Origin: Acidobacteriota bacterium
GTDB taxonomy: Bacteria; Acidobacteriota; Terriglobia; Terriglobales; Acidobacteriaceae
NCBI GenBank assembly: GCA_021818585.1
Contig: JAKATU010000046.1
Span: forward strand, 1 to 64,000
Direction of reading: 5' to 3'
DNA: 64,000 nt
In this document: piece after piece, positions 27,021-37,012 of the stretch
Numbering within the stretch: the first letter of the stretch is position 1
How the letters are laid out: every line of letters starts with the position of its first letter
Notes under the pieces: model-generated
What the model saw: the letters and a program-made list of their open reading frames with translations, nothing else
Database searches by the model: none
Told to the model about the DNA's origin: nothing
Made by a program: the position numbers and the translations under genes

Positions 27021-30000
27021 CTAGAAGATCAGCTTCATCGCAAGCTGGCCGATACGTGGATCGGTGCTGGTTCCCTGGATTTCTCCAAATGACGACGAGT
27101 TCGCCGTCAGATTTGGATTTCCAAGATTCGTATGGTTCAGGACGTTGAAGAACTCCGCATGGAACTGTAGGTGCATCCGCTGCGGCATAACGTAAAAGTT
27201 CTTTAACAGACCAACATCCCAAGTTGTCATACTCGGCCCATTGAATGCACCTTTACCAACGTTCCCGGCGCTGCCCAGCGGAAAACTGGTAGCCGTATAG
27301 TTTGTCACAAACGCCGCCGGATTCAGCCAGTTCACGCATGGAACCGTGTTGCCACACGCATCTCCGCCGTAGACATTCTTGGAGATTTGCATCGCTCGAT
27401 CCCGCCCCAGTCCGGTCTGGGAGCGATCGGCACCCGCAAGCGGAGTCAACGCTTGACCGGATTGGTAGCTTAGAATCCCAGTCGTGATCCAGCCGCCCAG
27501 CAAACTGCGCTCCAGCAGGGCATGCCCGCTGAAGGACGGCAGATTCAGCACATACGATACATTCAAAATGTGGCGGTGATCAAAATCCGAACGGCCGTAA
27601 TCAAACTTGTGGCGATTCGGATTCGTCCAGGGAAGCGCCGAGACGCTCTGCGAAGCAATACCGGCATTCCCCTGTCCCACCGGAACATCATCAAGGGCCT
27701 TTGAGTACGTGTAATTCGCGAGGAGCGTCAGCGGTGCAAGGCGCCGCTGGATGCTGATCTGCAGTCCGTTGTAATTCGATACCAGGTCATCGGTTCCCTG
27801 GCCGATCGAACTGTAGCCCTGAAACATCCGTCGCTGATCGGTAGAGAGCGTAGAGCCAGGTATGTATACAGCAGGATTCAGCTCAATCGTCTCCGTTTCA
27901 TGCCGGGATAAAGACCCCACATAAGAGGCCGTGAACAGATATGACTTTGAGAACTCATGCTGAATCGTAACGTTGTAGTTGTAGGTCACCGGGGGTAGCA
28001 TGCGCGAATTGTGCGCAGGATCATAGGTCACAGCCAGTACCGGCGCCGGGAAGATGGAATTCTTCGACGGCACGGCTGGCGCAGGAAACGGATTCACCAT
28101 CCCCTCGTAAGGATTGGAAAAGGTCCCTTGCGGCGTCGTCACATCCACCTGCGTGCTGAAAGGCGACACATCCACAAATCGGTTGTTTTCAATGCCTACT
28201 TGCTGTGCATCATAAAACACGCCAAAGCCACCACGAATACTGGTTCGATCTGACGAAGTCGGAGTATATGCAAAGCCTACACGCGGTGAAAAATCATGCC
28301 AGGTACGATTGACGCCGTACTTGGGCATGCCCGGATCGCCAGGGAAAAGCAGTCCTGGAGGCGCATTCGGAAACTGCTGCGACACGATACCGGCATAGTA
28401 GTTTGACATCCGGAACTGCTCGACGCGCCCATCCACTTCATACCAGGGAATGAAGGGCGCCCACCGAACACCATAGTTCAGCGTAAGGTGCCGTGAGATG
28501 TGATAGCTGTCCTGAGCATAAAGTGCCGCCACCCAGTCACGATCATCTTTAAATTCGCCGTTGCCTTGCTTGAACTTCCGCAGGCTTCCGAGCATCAGCG
28601 AAGCTAACGAGTTCCCAGTGTTGTCCGCGCTGAAGTAGAATTCACCACCGGCGAGGTAGGCATCTCTGATAATCACCTGTCCGCGCTCCAGCATGCCACC
28701 AAAGGCGAAATTGTGTTTGTCATGGACCCATGTCAAATCATCTGAGATCAGGTAATTATTGCGATTCATGATGGATGGCGGAAAAGAACCCAGGTCAAAA
28801 TAGCTTGCCACTTGGATGCCATCCAATGCCTTGGCAAATTCCGACGGCTGATACACGTTCACCCCAAGATCCGCGACACTGATCGAGTTCTTCGGAGGTC
28901 CGGCATTCGTGCTCACCCGGGAAAATCCGATCCGGGCATCGTTCAGCAAATTCGAGTTGAAAATGTGCGTTTCGCCGATGATGGCGTTATGCGAGTTGAT
29001 CTGCGACTGGCTTACCGCGGACAGGTAATTCTTTGGATCCAGATTTGGATTGTCCGTGTACTTATCAAGGAAATACCTCTCAAAGAGATGATCCTTCGGA
29101 GAAATGTTTTCATCACCCCGGATCACATACTCATTGAAGGATTGAGAAATCGGCGTGGCGTATTCCACTTCCCCGTTCGGAAGACTCGATGAGGGCAGAT
29201 AATTCGTCACCAGCTTCACCGACGCGGGATCAAATTGGCTTGTAGGGATTTGATTGTTCGGATAAGGGGCTTTCGTAACCGGGTTGTACAGCTGTGTCGG
29301 GATCGCCGAAAAGTCACCGTTCAACTCCGCGACCGTTGGAACATACGCGTGGTGCCCATTCTGCGTGTCCCGCAACTGTGTCTGCTGATAACCGAAGAAG
29401 AAGAACGCTCGATTCCGAACGATGGGACCGCCAATCACACCACCAAATTGATTCCGCTTCAGTTGATCGCGCTGGGAGGCGAAGTGATTGCGTGCATTGA
29501 ACACGGCGTTCCGAACAAACTCGAACAAGTCTCCGTGGAAATGATTCGTTCCGCCCTTAGTGATGGCATTGATTACCGCGCCGGAATTGCCACCATACCG
29601 CGCTGCATAGTTGCTCGTCTGAACGCTGAATTCCTGCAGCGCATCTGGAAACGGAAATGGCTGATTCACATCCGTGTAGATGTCGTTGTTCGATGCACCA
29701 TCCAGATTGAAGCTCGTTTGGTTGGCTCGGGAACCATTTGTTGAAATCGTGATGGCTGCCGGTAGCGTTTTATATTGGCCTTGATCAGAACCATTTGCTG
29801 GCGCATGGACTGTACCGGGCACCAACAAAGCCAGCTGCACCGGATTTCGCCCATCCAATGGAAGATCCACAATCCGTTTCTGCTCAATAACCTGTGAAAG
29901 CGTCGAACTGGTCGTGTCCACTTGGTTCGGCGTTCCTTCTGTCACGGATACGGTTTGCTTCGCCCCGGCCAGATTCAATTTCATATTGACCGTCAGGTGC

Positions 30001-30308
30001 TGGTCGGCAAGGAGCGTAATTGAAGACTGCACACTAGGCGCAAACCCCCTTTCCGATGCTGTGATCCGATAGGTCGAGGGCGCCAGCGACGGCACCACGT
30101 AATACCCCTCGGCGTTGGCTTTAACCGTACGAACTGCACCGGTATTCTGGTCGAGTATCTTTACCGTCGCAGACGGGATGACAGCACCCGTTGGATCGGT
30201 GACCGTCCCGACGATCGTTCCCAGACCAGCCTGCGCAAAAGCGCTGACCGCCATAAAGCTGCAGACAAACAAGGCCATCAGACCTAGTTGCCATTTGCGC
30301 GTAAACAT
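27021..30308 (-). CDS. TonB-dependent outer-membrane receptor, Oar-like
   Basis: Outer-membrane transporter for large ligands, driven by TonB. 1,095 residues: signal peptide (MFTRKWQLGLMALFVCSFMAVSAFAQA), carboxypeptidase-regulatory-like Ig domain (GTIVGTVTDPTGAVIPSATVKI...GYYVVPSLAPSTYRI), plug domain (SSTLSQVIEQKRIVDLPLDGRNPVQLALLVPG...GGTNHFHGDLFEFVRNAVFNARNHF), and a 22-strand-type barrel ending in Phe (RIGQLAMKLIF), the BAM signature. GGAGG lies 8 bases before ATG 30308. This architecture is strongly expanded in Acidobacteriota and often paired with glycan-degrading genes. Its neighbour esterase suggests a polysaccharide fragment as ligand. Confidence 0.93.
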   Translation of the reverse strand: MFTRKWQLGLMALFVCSFMAVSAFAQAGLGTIVGTVTDPTGAVIPSATVKILDQNTGAVRTVKANAEGYYVVPSLAPSTYRITASERGFAPSVQSSITLLADQHLTVNMKLNLAGAKQTVSVTEGTPNQVDTTSSTLSQVIEQKRIVDLPLDGRNPVQLALLVPGTVHAPANGSDQGQYKTLPAAITISTNGSRANQTSFNLDGASNNDIYTDVNQPFPFPDALQEFSVQTSNYAARYGGNSGAVINAITKGGTNHFHGDLFEFVRNAVFNARNHFASQRDQLKRNQFGGVIGGPIVRNRAFFFFGYQQTQLRDTQNGHHAYVPTVAELNGDFSAIPTQLYNPVTKAPYPNNQIPTSQFDPASVKLVTNYLPSSSLPNGEVEYATPISQSFNEYVIRGDENISPKDHLFERYFLDKYTDNPNLDPKNYLSAVSQSQINSHNAIIGETHIFNSNLLNDARIGFSRVSTNAGPPKNSISVADLGVNVYQPSEFAKALDGIQVASYFDLGSFPPSIMNRNNYLISDDLTWVHDKHNFAFGGMLERGQVIIRDAYLAGGEFYFSADNTGNSLASLMLGSLRKFKQGNGEFKDDRDWVAALYAQDSYHISRHLTLNYGVRWAPFIPWYEVDGRVEQFRMSNYYAGIVSQQFPNAPPGLLFPGDPGMPKYGVNRTWHDFSPRVGFAYTPTSSDRTSIRGGFGVFYDAQQVGIENNRFVDVSPFSTQVDVTTPQGTFSNPYEGMVNPFPAPAVPSKNSIFPAPVLAVTYDPAHNSRMLPPVTYNYNVTIQHEFSKSYLFTASYVGSLSRHETETIELNPAVYIPGSTLSTDQRRMFQGYSSIGQGTDDLVSNYNGLQISIQRRLAPLTLLANYTYSKALDDVPVGQGNAGIASQSVSALPWTNPNRHKFDYGRSDFDHRHILNVSYVLNLPSFSGHALLERSLLGGWITTGILSYQSGQALTPLAGADRSQTGLGRDRAMQISKNVYGGDACGNTVPCVNWLNPAAFVTNYTATSFPLGSAGNVGKGAFNGPSMTTWDVGLLKNFYVMPQRMHLQFHAEFFNVLNHTNLGNPNLTANSSSFGEIQGTSTDPRIGQLAMKLIF

Positions 30309-31108
30309 GGCTTTAACCTCCGTAAAAACTGCTGATGTTACGGCCTCAACATTCGCAACAGGTCTACTTGCGCCGCGTTGCGCACATAACTCCGAATGCC
30401 AATTTGTTCATTTGCTTCCAAAGCGCTCTGTTGCGCGGATTTAGCGCACCAAACACGTCTTGGATAAAAAATGCTTATATATGAAAGTTAGTTTTAAAGC
30501 CTGCGTCATCCTCCTTTACCCCATGGACTTGGTCCGTACCTGACAGCACTTCTGTTCGGATTGATCAGCGACCTCACTGGTCGACGGATACCTGCCCAAG
30601 CGCCAAACGCTAATAGCCACTCACGTAGCATGGAAAAGCATCAGCTTCGTCGAGATAAAAACCAGCCTATGAGGTCCTACCACATGGACGATCTGCTACG
30701 GCCTGCATCACCACATACGCACGGGATTTTCTCCGAAACAATTGGGTGAACAGCTTACACTTCCCAAATTCCCTCACTTCTAAGCCTCTAAAAGCCTTAT
30801 CCGTCTCTGACAATTGGGATGGTCGCGATCCTACGCCCGCGAAGAATCATGTGTCAAGGTCCGACCAGTAAAGCCAACCTATATTCTGATGATGGACCAA
30901 TAACTCCGCAGTTCATCGAGCAACATGGCAGAAAATGCCCGCGACTTTTGTGTAATCTCGCGGTCGTGGCAAGACCATGGCGTGCCATCATACGCAAGAA
31001 ATTCCCCACCTCGGCTCCGCCGCCCTCAACCACCCAGAAAGCGGCTCCTTGCGGAAGAACTCTTGACGTGGTCTCTATCTCGATAGATTGTTGGATGTGC
31101 CCAGAGTT
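30309..31108. other. Divergent intergenic region
   Basis: About 0.8 kb between the receptor and the DUF3142 gene. Only short frames without protein character; no RNA gene recognised. Presumably contains the receptor promoter, but no element stands out. Confidence 0.5.
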
Positions 31109-31879
31109 ATGCCGAGCTCGCCTCGAAAGCTGCTGAGTTGGATCCTCTTAGGCATTCTGTGTCTTGCCATGGAGCCCGCGGCTCCCAGTCTCATCCCTCC
31201 GCCTGGACGGATGAACGCGCTTCCGTCACGTACCCTCTGGGTTTGGGCGCGTCCGGAGGATATGCGGTCGGTGAACCCGCGTACGACAGCCCTCGCGATT
31301 CTGGACGCGACGATCCTTGTCGGCCGATCCGTGACAGTCATTCCACGGCGACAACCGGTGTTTTATCCTGCGGGCATCCGGCGCATTGCGGTTATTCGCA
31401 TTGAAGCTCCCAGTGCGATTGCGCCCGGCCTTGCGAGCAGGGTAGCCAGCGTAATCCTCACTTCCGCTGAACCCAGGGCTGCGGCCCTGCAGGTCGATCT
31501 TGACGCTCGGGTTTCTCAGCACGCATTCTATGCACGCCTGCTTAGGGATCTTCGCCGTCGTATGCCGCCGTCACTTCCGCTGTCGATCACGGCGCTCGCA
31601 TCATGGTGCAGTTACGACGACTGGATCAGGGGGCTGCCTGTGGACGAAGCGGTGCCTATGCTGTTCCGCATGGAGCCGGACCGGCGCTATGCGCCGCAGG
31701 GTATGCCGCAATTTCGGATTCGCGAGCCACTCTGCATGGGGAGCATTGGAATCTCCACGCGGGAGCCGCATCCTTTATCGCTTGCGGGCAAACGGGTGTA
31801 CATTTTTCCTGACCGCGGTTGGCATGATGATCTGCCACTGCTCTCATCTGTTGATCCGGTACGGAAGGTTCGGCCATGA
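31109..31879 (+). CDS. DUF3142 domain protein
   Basis: 256 residues, function unknown. The conserved block is typical of DUF3142: VDLDARVSQHAFYARLLRDLRRRMPPSLPLSITALASWCSYDDWIRGLPVDEAVPMLFRM. An N-terminal hydrophobic stretch (KLLSWILLGILCLAMEP) suggests export or membrane anchoring. The open frame extends upstream to a TTG at 31088, but ATG 31109 is the first normal start; no ribosome site is obvious. Its TGA overlaps the next ATG (ATGA at 31876), so the two genes are translationally coupled and probably work together. Confidence 0.75.
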   Translation: MPSSPRKLLSWILLGILCLAMEPAAPSLIPPPGRMNALPSRTLWVWARPEDMRSVNPRTTALAILDATILVGRSVTVIPRRQPVFYPAGIRRIAVIRIEAPSAIAPGLASRVASVILTSAEPRAAALQVDLDARVSQHAFYARLLRDLRRRMPPSLPLSITALASWCSYDDWIRGLPVDEAVPMLFRMEPDRRYAPQGMPQFRIREPLCMGSIGISTREPHPLSLAGKRVYIFPDRGWHDDLPLLSSVDPVRKVRP

Positions 31880-34344
31880 AAAAGCTCTCGTCCATCGTGT
31901 CTCTGATCGTCTTCCTGGTGTTTCCCTTCGTTTATGTCCAGGCCTGTGGGCCCGACTTCTTCCCCGATGTCTTTGTGCATAAGCTCCGTCCCGATCATCC
32001 TCGCGAGTATGCTGCCGGCAAACTCGGCGTTCTGCTGTCTACCTATCCCCGTGCCGACCTCGCCGTTGCCTACCGCTACTTGAGCGGGGGCAAGCTGTCT
32101 CCCACGGAGCAAAAAGGCTATTCGCCGACCTACTCCCTCGCGGAGCAAATGGATATCAATTACGCGAACAACACACGCAGCCCCGACTACATAGAGCCCC
32201 TCGGCCCGGCCGATGCATGGCTCAAGGCTCGCAACCGTTATGCGCCGGCCCAGCCCGCGCTCCATGACATTGAGCAACTCGGCATGATCTACAACGGAGG
32301 CTTCCTCCTGGCCGGATCGTACCTGAACTGCCAGAAGGATGCCTTTCGCACAGCCATTGCGACGCTGGAAAGCCGTGCGCAAGTCTGGGGCGCTCACAGC
32401 GCGGAGCTTGCCAACTGGATCCAAGGGCAGGACGCCGTCTTCTCCAACTGCGGCGACGCCAGCGATGAATTTGTCTACATCTCCAATAAGCCGAAGGTTA
32501 TTGCCATTTCGCCAGCGCCGCCGCCGGCCGGCTCACCGCTGTTGTTGCAGCAGGATCGTGCATACCAGATTGCGGCTGCGCAGTTTTATGCCGGCAAGTT
32601 TGCCGCCGCTCTCGCCTCATTCCGCAGCATTGCACGGGACAGCAGTTCGCCCTGGTGGGGCATAGCGCGTTACATGGTGGCGAGAACTCTCATTCGTGAT
32701 GCTTTTGTGAGCGCAAAACCTGGGACCGACGATCCGATGGCAGGGTTCGATCCGAGCCTTATGCAACAGGCACAGGAGCAGCTCGACGCAATGCGTCAGC
32801 AGCAGTTACCGGGCATTTCAAAGTATGCGGTCGAGAACCTGCTGCACCTCGTGGAGATCCGGACCGAACCCAGGGTACGGCTGGCTGAACTTTCCGCAGC
32901 GCTGGCCGGGCCTAAAGTGGATCCTTTTTACGCCCAGGACCTCACGGATTTGGCATGGTATCTCAACGCAAAGCTCGATTCGATTCCGATCCGCGCAGAC
33001 TCGTCGGATTTCGATTTTCATGTAAACAGGCCAGTGAATGACTACCGCCCGCTGACGCAGGCGCAGAAGGCGCCCGGCTTCGACGAAGCTTACAGGAGCG
33101 TTGCCAATCTACGGTCGATTTCACCACTCATTGACTGGCTCATCACGGTCCAGTCTCCTTCTGAAAATGCAAAGCAGCATGCAATCTCCGAGTGGCAGCA
33201 AACAAGACGCACTCCCTGGCTGGTTGCGGCAATCATGAAGGCTTCGGCCTCCGATGCGGCGGCGCCTGCTCTGATGGAAGCTGCCGCGCGGGTTCCCGCC
33301 ATTTCACCGGCCTGGCCTACTCTTGAATACCACCGCATACGCCTGTTGGTTGATCTTGGCCGGGAATCCGAAGCGCGGAGGGAACTCGCGGCGGCGCTGC
33401 CGCGGGTCCAGGAGACGGACAGCGCTTCCGCCGTCAATCTTTTTGCGGGATTGAGTATGCGCAGCGCTGAATCGCTTAACACTGCCTTGGCTGACGCACC
33501 GCGCAAAATCATCGAACGCGTTTCAGAGGAACAGTCCTCGCTCGACGAGTGTCTGGATGTCATGAAGGATCCAAAGCGCAAATACGACTGCAAGCAGGAC
33601 AATAGTCCCGTAGAGTTCAGCGGAGATGCGGCCTCGGTCTTGAATAGGGAAGCACCACTATCTGTGCTTGCTCAGGCCGCGCATTCCGATGCGTTGCCCG
33701 CACGACTCCGGCAATCGGTGGCCATCATGACGTGGGTTCGCGCCGTGCTTCTTGAGAACGGGCCAATCGCGGATGCGATGTTGCCGCTGTTACCTGCGAA
33801 GCTTCAACACCAGGCCGGGCGTGGAGTTGGATTCCGGCCGCTCATGACGCTTTTGCGCAATCCAGGTTTGCGTCCGTATCTCGACAACGGCGTACAGCGC
33901 TCGTACTCCTACGATTTTGTGGAAAGCTATGGAGACAACTGGTGGTGCGCAAACTGGACCACCGAATATGGCGAGGACAGCGATCCTGTTCGATCTGAGT
34001 CGGCGGCGTTTCTGTCCTCCGCCGAGCGAGAAACAGGAAAGGAACAGACGAGAGCGTTGCTTGCCATGGGCGGTGCCGATGAGTATCTGGGCTCTCGGGT
34101 AATTGCGTACGCAAAGGCGCATCCTTCTGCCCCCGACGTACCCGAGGCGCTCTTTCTGACGCTTCGCATGATTCGTTATGGCTGCAACCGCGAATGGCAA
34201 TGGCAGGACCCCACCAAGCCTCATGTTGATCGGACCGCGCAGATTGCCTACGAGGTCGGCGCGATCATGCGCAGAAGGTACCCCGAGAATCCCTGGACTC
34301 GAAAAGCCGCACCCTACGTCTGGCTTGGCAGAAAGAGCAACTAG
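31876..34344 (+). CDS. Large exported helical-repeat protein, unknown function
   Basis: 822 residues. The start MKKLSSIVSLIVFLVFPFVYVQACGPDF gives a signal peptide with a Cys directly after it, possibly a lipoprotein site although the residue pattern VQAC is not canonical. The body is Ala-rich and helical with TPR-like pairs (AYQIAAAQFYAGKFAAALASFRSIARDS, MVARTLIRDAF, and SEARRELAAALPRVQE). Overlaps the DUF3142 stop by four bases. I know this pairing from other bacteria as two adjacent uncharacterised genes, but no function is established. Periplasmic or outer-membrane scaffold is a guess. Confidence 0.65.
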   Translation: MKKLSSIVSLIVFLVFPFVYVQACGPDFFPDVFVHKLRPDHPREYAAGKLGVLLSTYPRADLAVAYRYLSGGKLSPTEQKGYSPTYSLAEQMDINYANNTRSPDYIEPLGPADAWLKARNRYAPAQPALHDIEQLGMIYNGGFLLAGSYLNCQKDAFRTAIATLESRAQVWGAHSAELANWIQGQDAVFSNCGDASDEFVYISNKPKVIAISPAPPPAGSPLLLQQDRAYQIAAAQFYAGKFAAALASFRSIARDSSSPWWGIARYMVARTLIRDAFVSAKPGTDDPMAGFDPSLMQQAQEQLDAMRQQQLPGISKYAVENLLHLVEIRTEPRVRLAELSAALAGPKVDPFYAQDLTDLAWYLNAKLDSIPIRADSSDFDFHVNRPVNDYRPLTQAQKAPGFDEAYRSVANLRSISPLIDWLITVQSPSENAKQHAISEWQQTRRTPWLVAAIMKASASDAAAPALMEAAARVPAISPAWPTLEYHRIRLLVDLGRESEARRELAAALPRVQETDSASAVNLFAGLSMRSAESLNTALADAPRKIIERVSEEQSSLDECLDVMKDPKRKYDCKQDNSPVEFSGDAASVLNREAPLSVLAQAAHSDALPARLRQSVAIMTWVRAVLLENGPIADAMLPLLPAKLQHQAGRGVGFRPLMTLLRNPGLRPYLDNGVQRSYSYDFVESYGDNWWCANWTTEYGEDSDPVRSESAAFLSSAERETGKEQTRALLAMGGADEYLGSRVIAYAKAHPSAPDVPEALFLTLRMIRYGCNREWQWQDPTKPHVDRTAQIAYEVGAIMRRRYPENPWTRKAAPYVWLGRKSN

Positions 34345-34701
34345 ACGCTACATCGGGAACTTGCATATGCGCTTGTGCAGGATATCGAAAGCCGTTACTC
34401 GGAGCCTGTTCTGCGGCAACTTTCCAACTCCAGTCCTCGACTACGGAGTCACTGAAGTCTACCCCCTTTCCGGGACACCAGCCCGTTTTACGGTAGGTAT
34501 CGTCACGATCGTGCATAAACCTCTCTGGTTGAGCGAGTTATGACACTGACGGCGCGTTGCTCAAGCGATGTTCACTACCGCGGACACAAAGCCTTGAGAC
34601 CCCGGAAGGAGAGTGAGGCCGCCATCACACCACGATGGCGACAGCGGCGCGTGTAGAATCGCAAGTTATCGAATCGCCCATCTGATCAGGAGGCCACTCC
34701 G
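34345..34701. other. Intergenic region
   Basis: No gene, RNA or repeat recognised apart from the AGGAGG ribosome site of the small gene at its right end. Confidence 0.5.
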
Positions 34702-34809
34702 ATGCTCCGATATCCCGCTCTCCCGGACCACGTGCGCCGAGCCTTGAGCAGCATATTCAAATCCGACGATCCCGCAGGGTTCAGCGAGGAGTCCGTGAAC
34801 GATGAGTGA
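34702..34809 (+). CDS. Small protein of 35 residues, coupled to the next gene
   Basis: ATG 34702 follows AGGAGG with an 8-base spacer, one of the strongest ribosome sites in the window. The peptide begins MLRYPALPDHVRRALSSIF and ends in an acidic tail (EESVNDE). Its stop lies eight bases inside the next gene, which starts at 34802 in another frame. I do not recognise a family. The strong site and overlap argue that it is translated, either as a real small protein or as a leader that couples translation. Confidence 0.5.
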   Translation: MLRYPALPDHVRRALSSIFKSDDPAGFSEESVNDE

Positions 34810-35371
34810 TTTTCTGATTTTAGATGGACCGCGCGATCCGAGCCGTCATCCGAATCCGATTTACAGGGGCACTTATCGCATGCACCCTCCGCACTTCGAC
34901 AATCTGCCAGATGAGCATGAAGCGAACGTGCTCTTTGCATGGTTCATCGAAGAAGGGGGAGAGCTTGGGGTTGTCAATGATAAGGAGAAAGCCCAAAAAT
35001 TACGCGATCTCTGCAATGTTTACGGAGCAGAGCGGAATTACGAAGTTGTGGAGGCTTGTGAAGGTGACCAATTACCTTCTCATGGCGGCGAACTGCTGGG
35101 GTACGACCTGTCCCAGGGCCTGAACAACTCGTTGCTATGGTGGGGCCTTAAAGCCAAGGATACGATGCCGAGTGATCCAGTTTTCGTTCTCGCGAGTGCA
35201 GTGTACGCGCACTTTTCCCAGCAGTTGAATCGTTATGGGCTGTTCTCGGAGATCAGCGCCGCCACGGAATGTCGGCAAGCTCTGATTGCGTTGCAGGCTC
35301 TTCGACCTAATTTTATTGAGGGAGATGATCTTGGAAAGTTCCGTGCGACCGCCCTTTATCGTATCCCGTGA
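34802..35371 (+). CDS. Hypothetical protein (189 residues)
   Basis: Soluble, acidic, no signal peptide or membrane segment. Compositionally normal (FLILDGPRDPSRHPNPIY, EANVLFAWFIEEGGELGVV, GYDLSQGLNNSLLWWGL). No known family recognised. GAGGAG lies about 10 bases before ATG 34802 and the preceding small gene overlaps it, implying one transcript. Confidence 0.6.
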   Translation: MSDFLILDGPRDPSRHPNPIYRGTYRMHPPHFDNLPDEHEANVLFAWFIEEGGELGVVNDKEKAQKLRDLCNVYGAERNYEVVEACEGDQLPSHGGELLGYDLSQGLNNSLLWWGLKAKDTMPSDPVFVLASAVYAHFSQQLNRYGLFSEISAATECRQALIALQALRPNFIEGDDLGKFRATALYRIP

Positions 35372-36157
35372 TTAGTCAGGGCAGCCTTTCCCGTTCGCCG
35401 AAGGACAACGCTGCCTGTCGGCATCGGGAGTAGGTGTGACACATAACCCCAAAATTGTTTCGTGCAAAGAATTTGCTTTCCACGGTGCAGGCATGCGAAG
35501 AATTCCGGTTTGGCTCAATCTGACGACTTGTCTTCATTGGGCTGCTTCCTGTTGCGCCAGAGAGGATGTCCAATTTCTCCATTTCCCTAACAGTCCACAC
35601 ATGAGACCGGTTAGGTCCCGACATGTCGGCGAGTGTGGAGGGGTTGCTGCACGGTATGGGGTCAACTGTTGCCAGCCAAACCACTCACCGAGAATCGGCC
35701 ATGCGCAGCATCCGGACTCTTCCCTCTCGGGCCTAATGGCTTTGGGCTGGATGCATTTTTCTTCCGCCACCAATTAGCGTCCAAGCAGAACGATTGGCAT
35801 CGGTGGACTGAGTCGCGGTCAGTTCACACGGCTATTGCACGGCGCACCAGTCCGTGGCCGAATCAGGCCTTGTGTGCGGATTGAGCGCCGCAATTCCCCA
35901 AATGTGTCCCCTGTGGGACCGAACCAATGTTGCCACCAAAAACTCTCGCAACAGATCAACGCTTAAGCCCAGAGCACCCACTGACCTCGGGGTAATGGCG
36001 AGAAAGAGACTGACAGCCAGACAGACCGAACGGGTTTTGCGACGCCCTAAAAGCTTCCGGATTGCGGCATTTTTTAGCAGCAATTTCGACATAGGCAGCA
36101 AATCTCTGCATCCCTGCAATACTGATAGAAAATCGTGCACCTACAGAAGGAGATATT
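35372..36157. other. Intergenic region with nested inverted repeats
   Basis: No credible gene in about 0.8 kb. A perfect 12-base palindrome CCGACATGTCGG (35618-35629) is nested inside a second inverted repeat, TCCACAC (35594-35600) with GTGTGGA (35633-35639); together they could fold as a small stem-loop. Role unknown. Confidence 0.4.
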
Positions 36158-37012
36158 TTGATCAGCGGCATATTTCTCGGGCTCTCCACCATCGATCTGA
36201 TCTACGAAGTGGACGAGTTCCCATTAACGGACTCGAAGTTGACCGCCCGAAGCCAGGCCGCATACGCAGGAGGACCAGCGACAAATGCCGCCATTACGTT
36301 TCGGCATCTTGGTGGAAATGCGGCTTTGGTCACTTCCATTGGGCAACATCCTTTGACAGCGCTGTTGCGGGATGAGCTGAATACATATGGAGTCAAAGCG
36401 CTCGATCTCAGCCCCGACCGGTCTGATGTGCCCGCGATTTCTGCAGTGGCAGTGAATTCGAAGGGACAACGAAATGTCATTTCCGCGAACGCCTCGCTGA
36501 TCAGTGAATATTCTGATCGGGTTGATCTGGATTTGCTGAATTCGGCTTCGGTCTTATTGGTAGACGGCCATCTGATGAAGGCCTGTATCGCATGGGCTCG
36601 AGCCGCCAGGGAGCACGGCGTCGCAGTTGTATTAGACGGAGGAAGCTGGAAACCCGGAACTGAGTTGCTTCTGCCCTATGTCGACACAGCAATTTGCTCG
36701 TCTGACTTTCTGCCTCCCAGCTGTTCTAGGCCCGAACAAGTCGTTGAATTTCTTAGCAGGCACGGCGTCAACAAGATCGCAATCACTGCCGGATCGAATC
36801 CGATCCGATTCGCGTCGGAACAAGGCTCCGGAAGTCTTGCTGTTCCTGATGTTCCGACAGTCGACACAATGGGCGCTGGGGACATTTTCCATGGAGCATA
36901 CAGCTATTTTCTGGGGACTGGATTAAGCTTCCCGGATACGCTGGCTCGGGCGGCGATCATCGCCTCCAATTCATGCCAGTTTCGTGGAACACGAGCCTGG
37001 ATGAATCACTGA
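36158..37012 (+). CDS. PfkB-family carbohydrate kinase
   Basis: Phosphorylates a sugar or nucleoside using ATP. Ribokinase fold with the N-terminal signature YAGGPATNAAITFRHLGGNAALVTSIG and the C-terminal signature DTMGAGDIFHGAY with catalytic Asp 242. Start is TTG 36158: AAGGAG at 36147-36152 is correctly spaced, the protein then begins with the expected first strand ISGIFLGLSTIDLIYEV, and no in-frame ATG lies near. 284 residues, normal length. Stands alone. The substrate cannot be told from the sequence. Confidence 0.85.
   Translation: MISGIFLGLSTIDLIYEVDEFPLTDSKLTARSQAAYAGGPATNAAITFRHLGGNAALVTSIGQHPLTALLRDELNTYGVKALDLSPDRSDVPAISAVAVNSKGQRNVISANASLISEYSDRVDLDLLNSASVLLVDGHLMKACIAWARAAREHGVAVVLDGGSWKPGTELLLPYVDTAICSSDFLPPSCSRPEQVVEFLSRHGVNKIAITAGSNPIRFASEQGSGSLAVPDVPTVDTMGAGDIFHGAYSYFLGTGLSFPDTLARAAIIASNSCQFRGTRAWMNH

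Noticed and set aside
23530..35890. Similar short sequences near 23540 and 35875 (TGTGCGG...GAG.GCCGCA)
   Set aside because: Only about 25 bases with several mismatches; flanks unrelated. Probably chance small hairpins.
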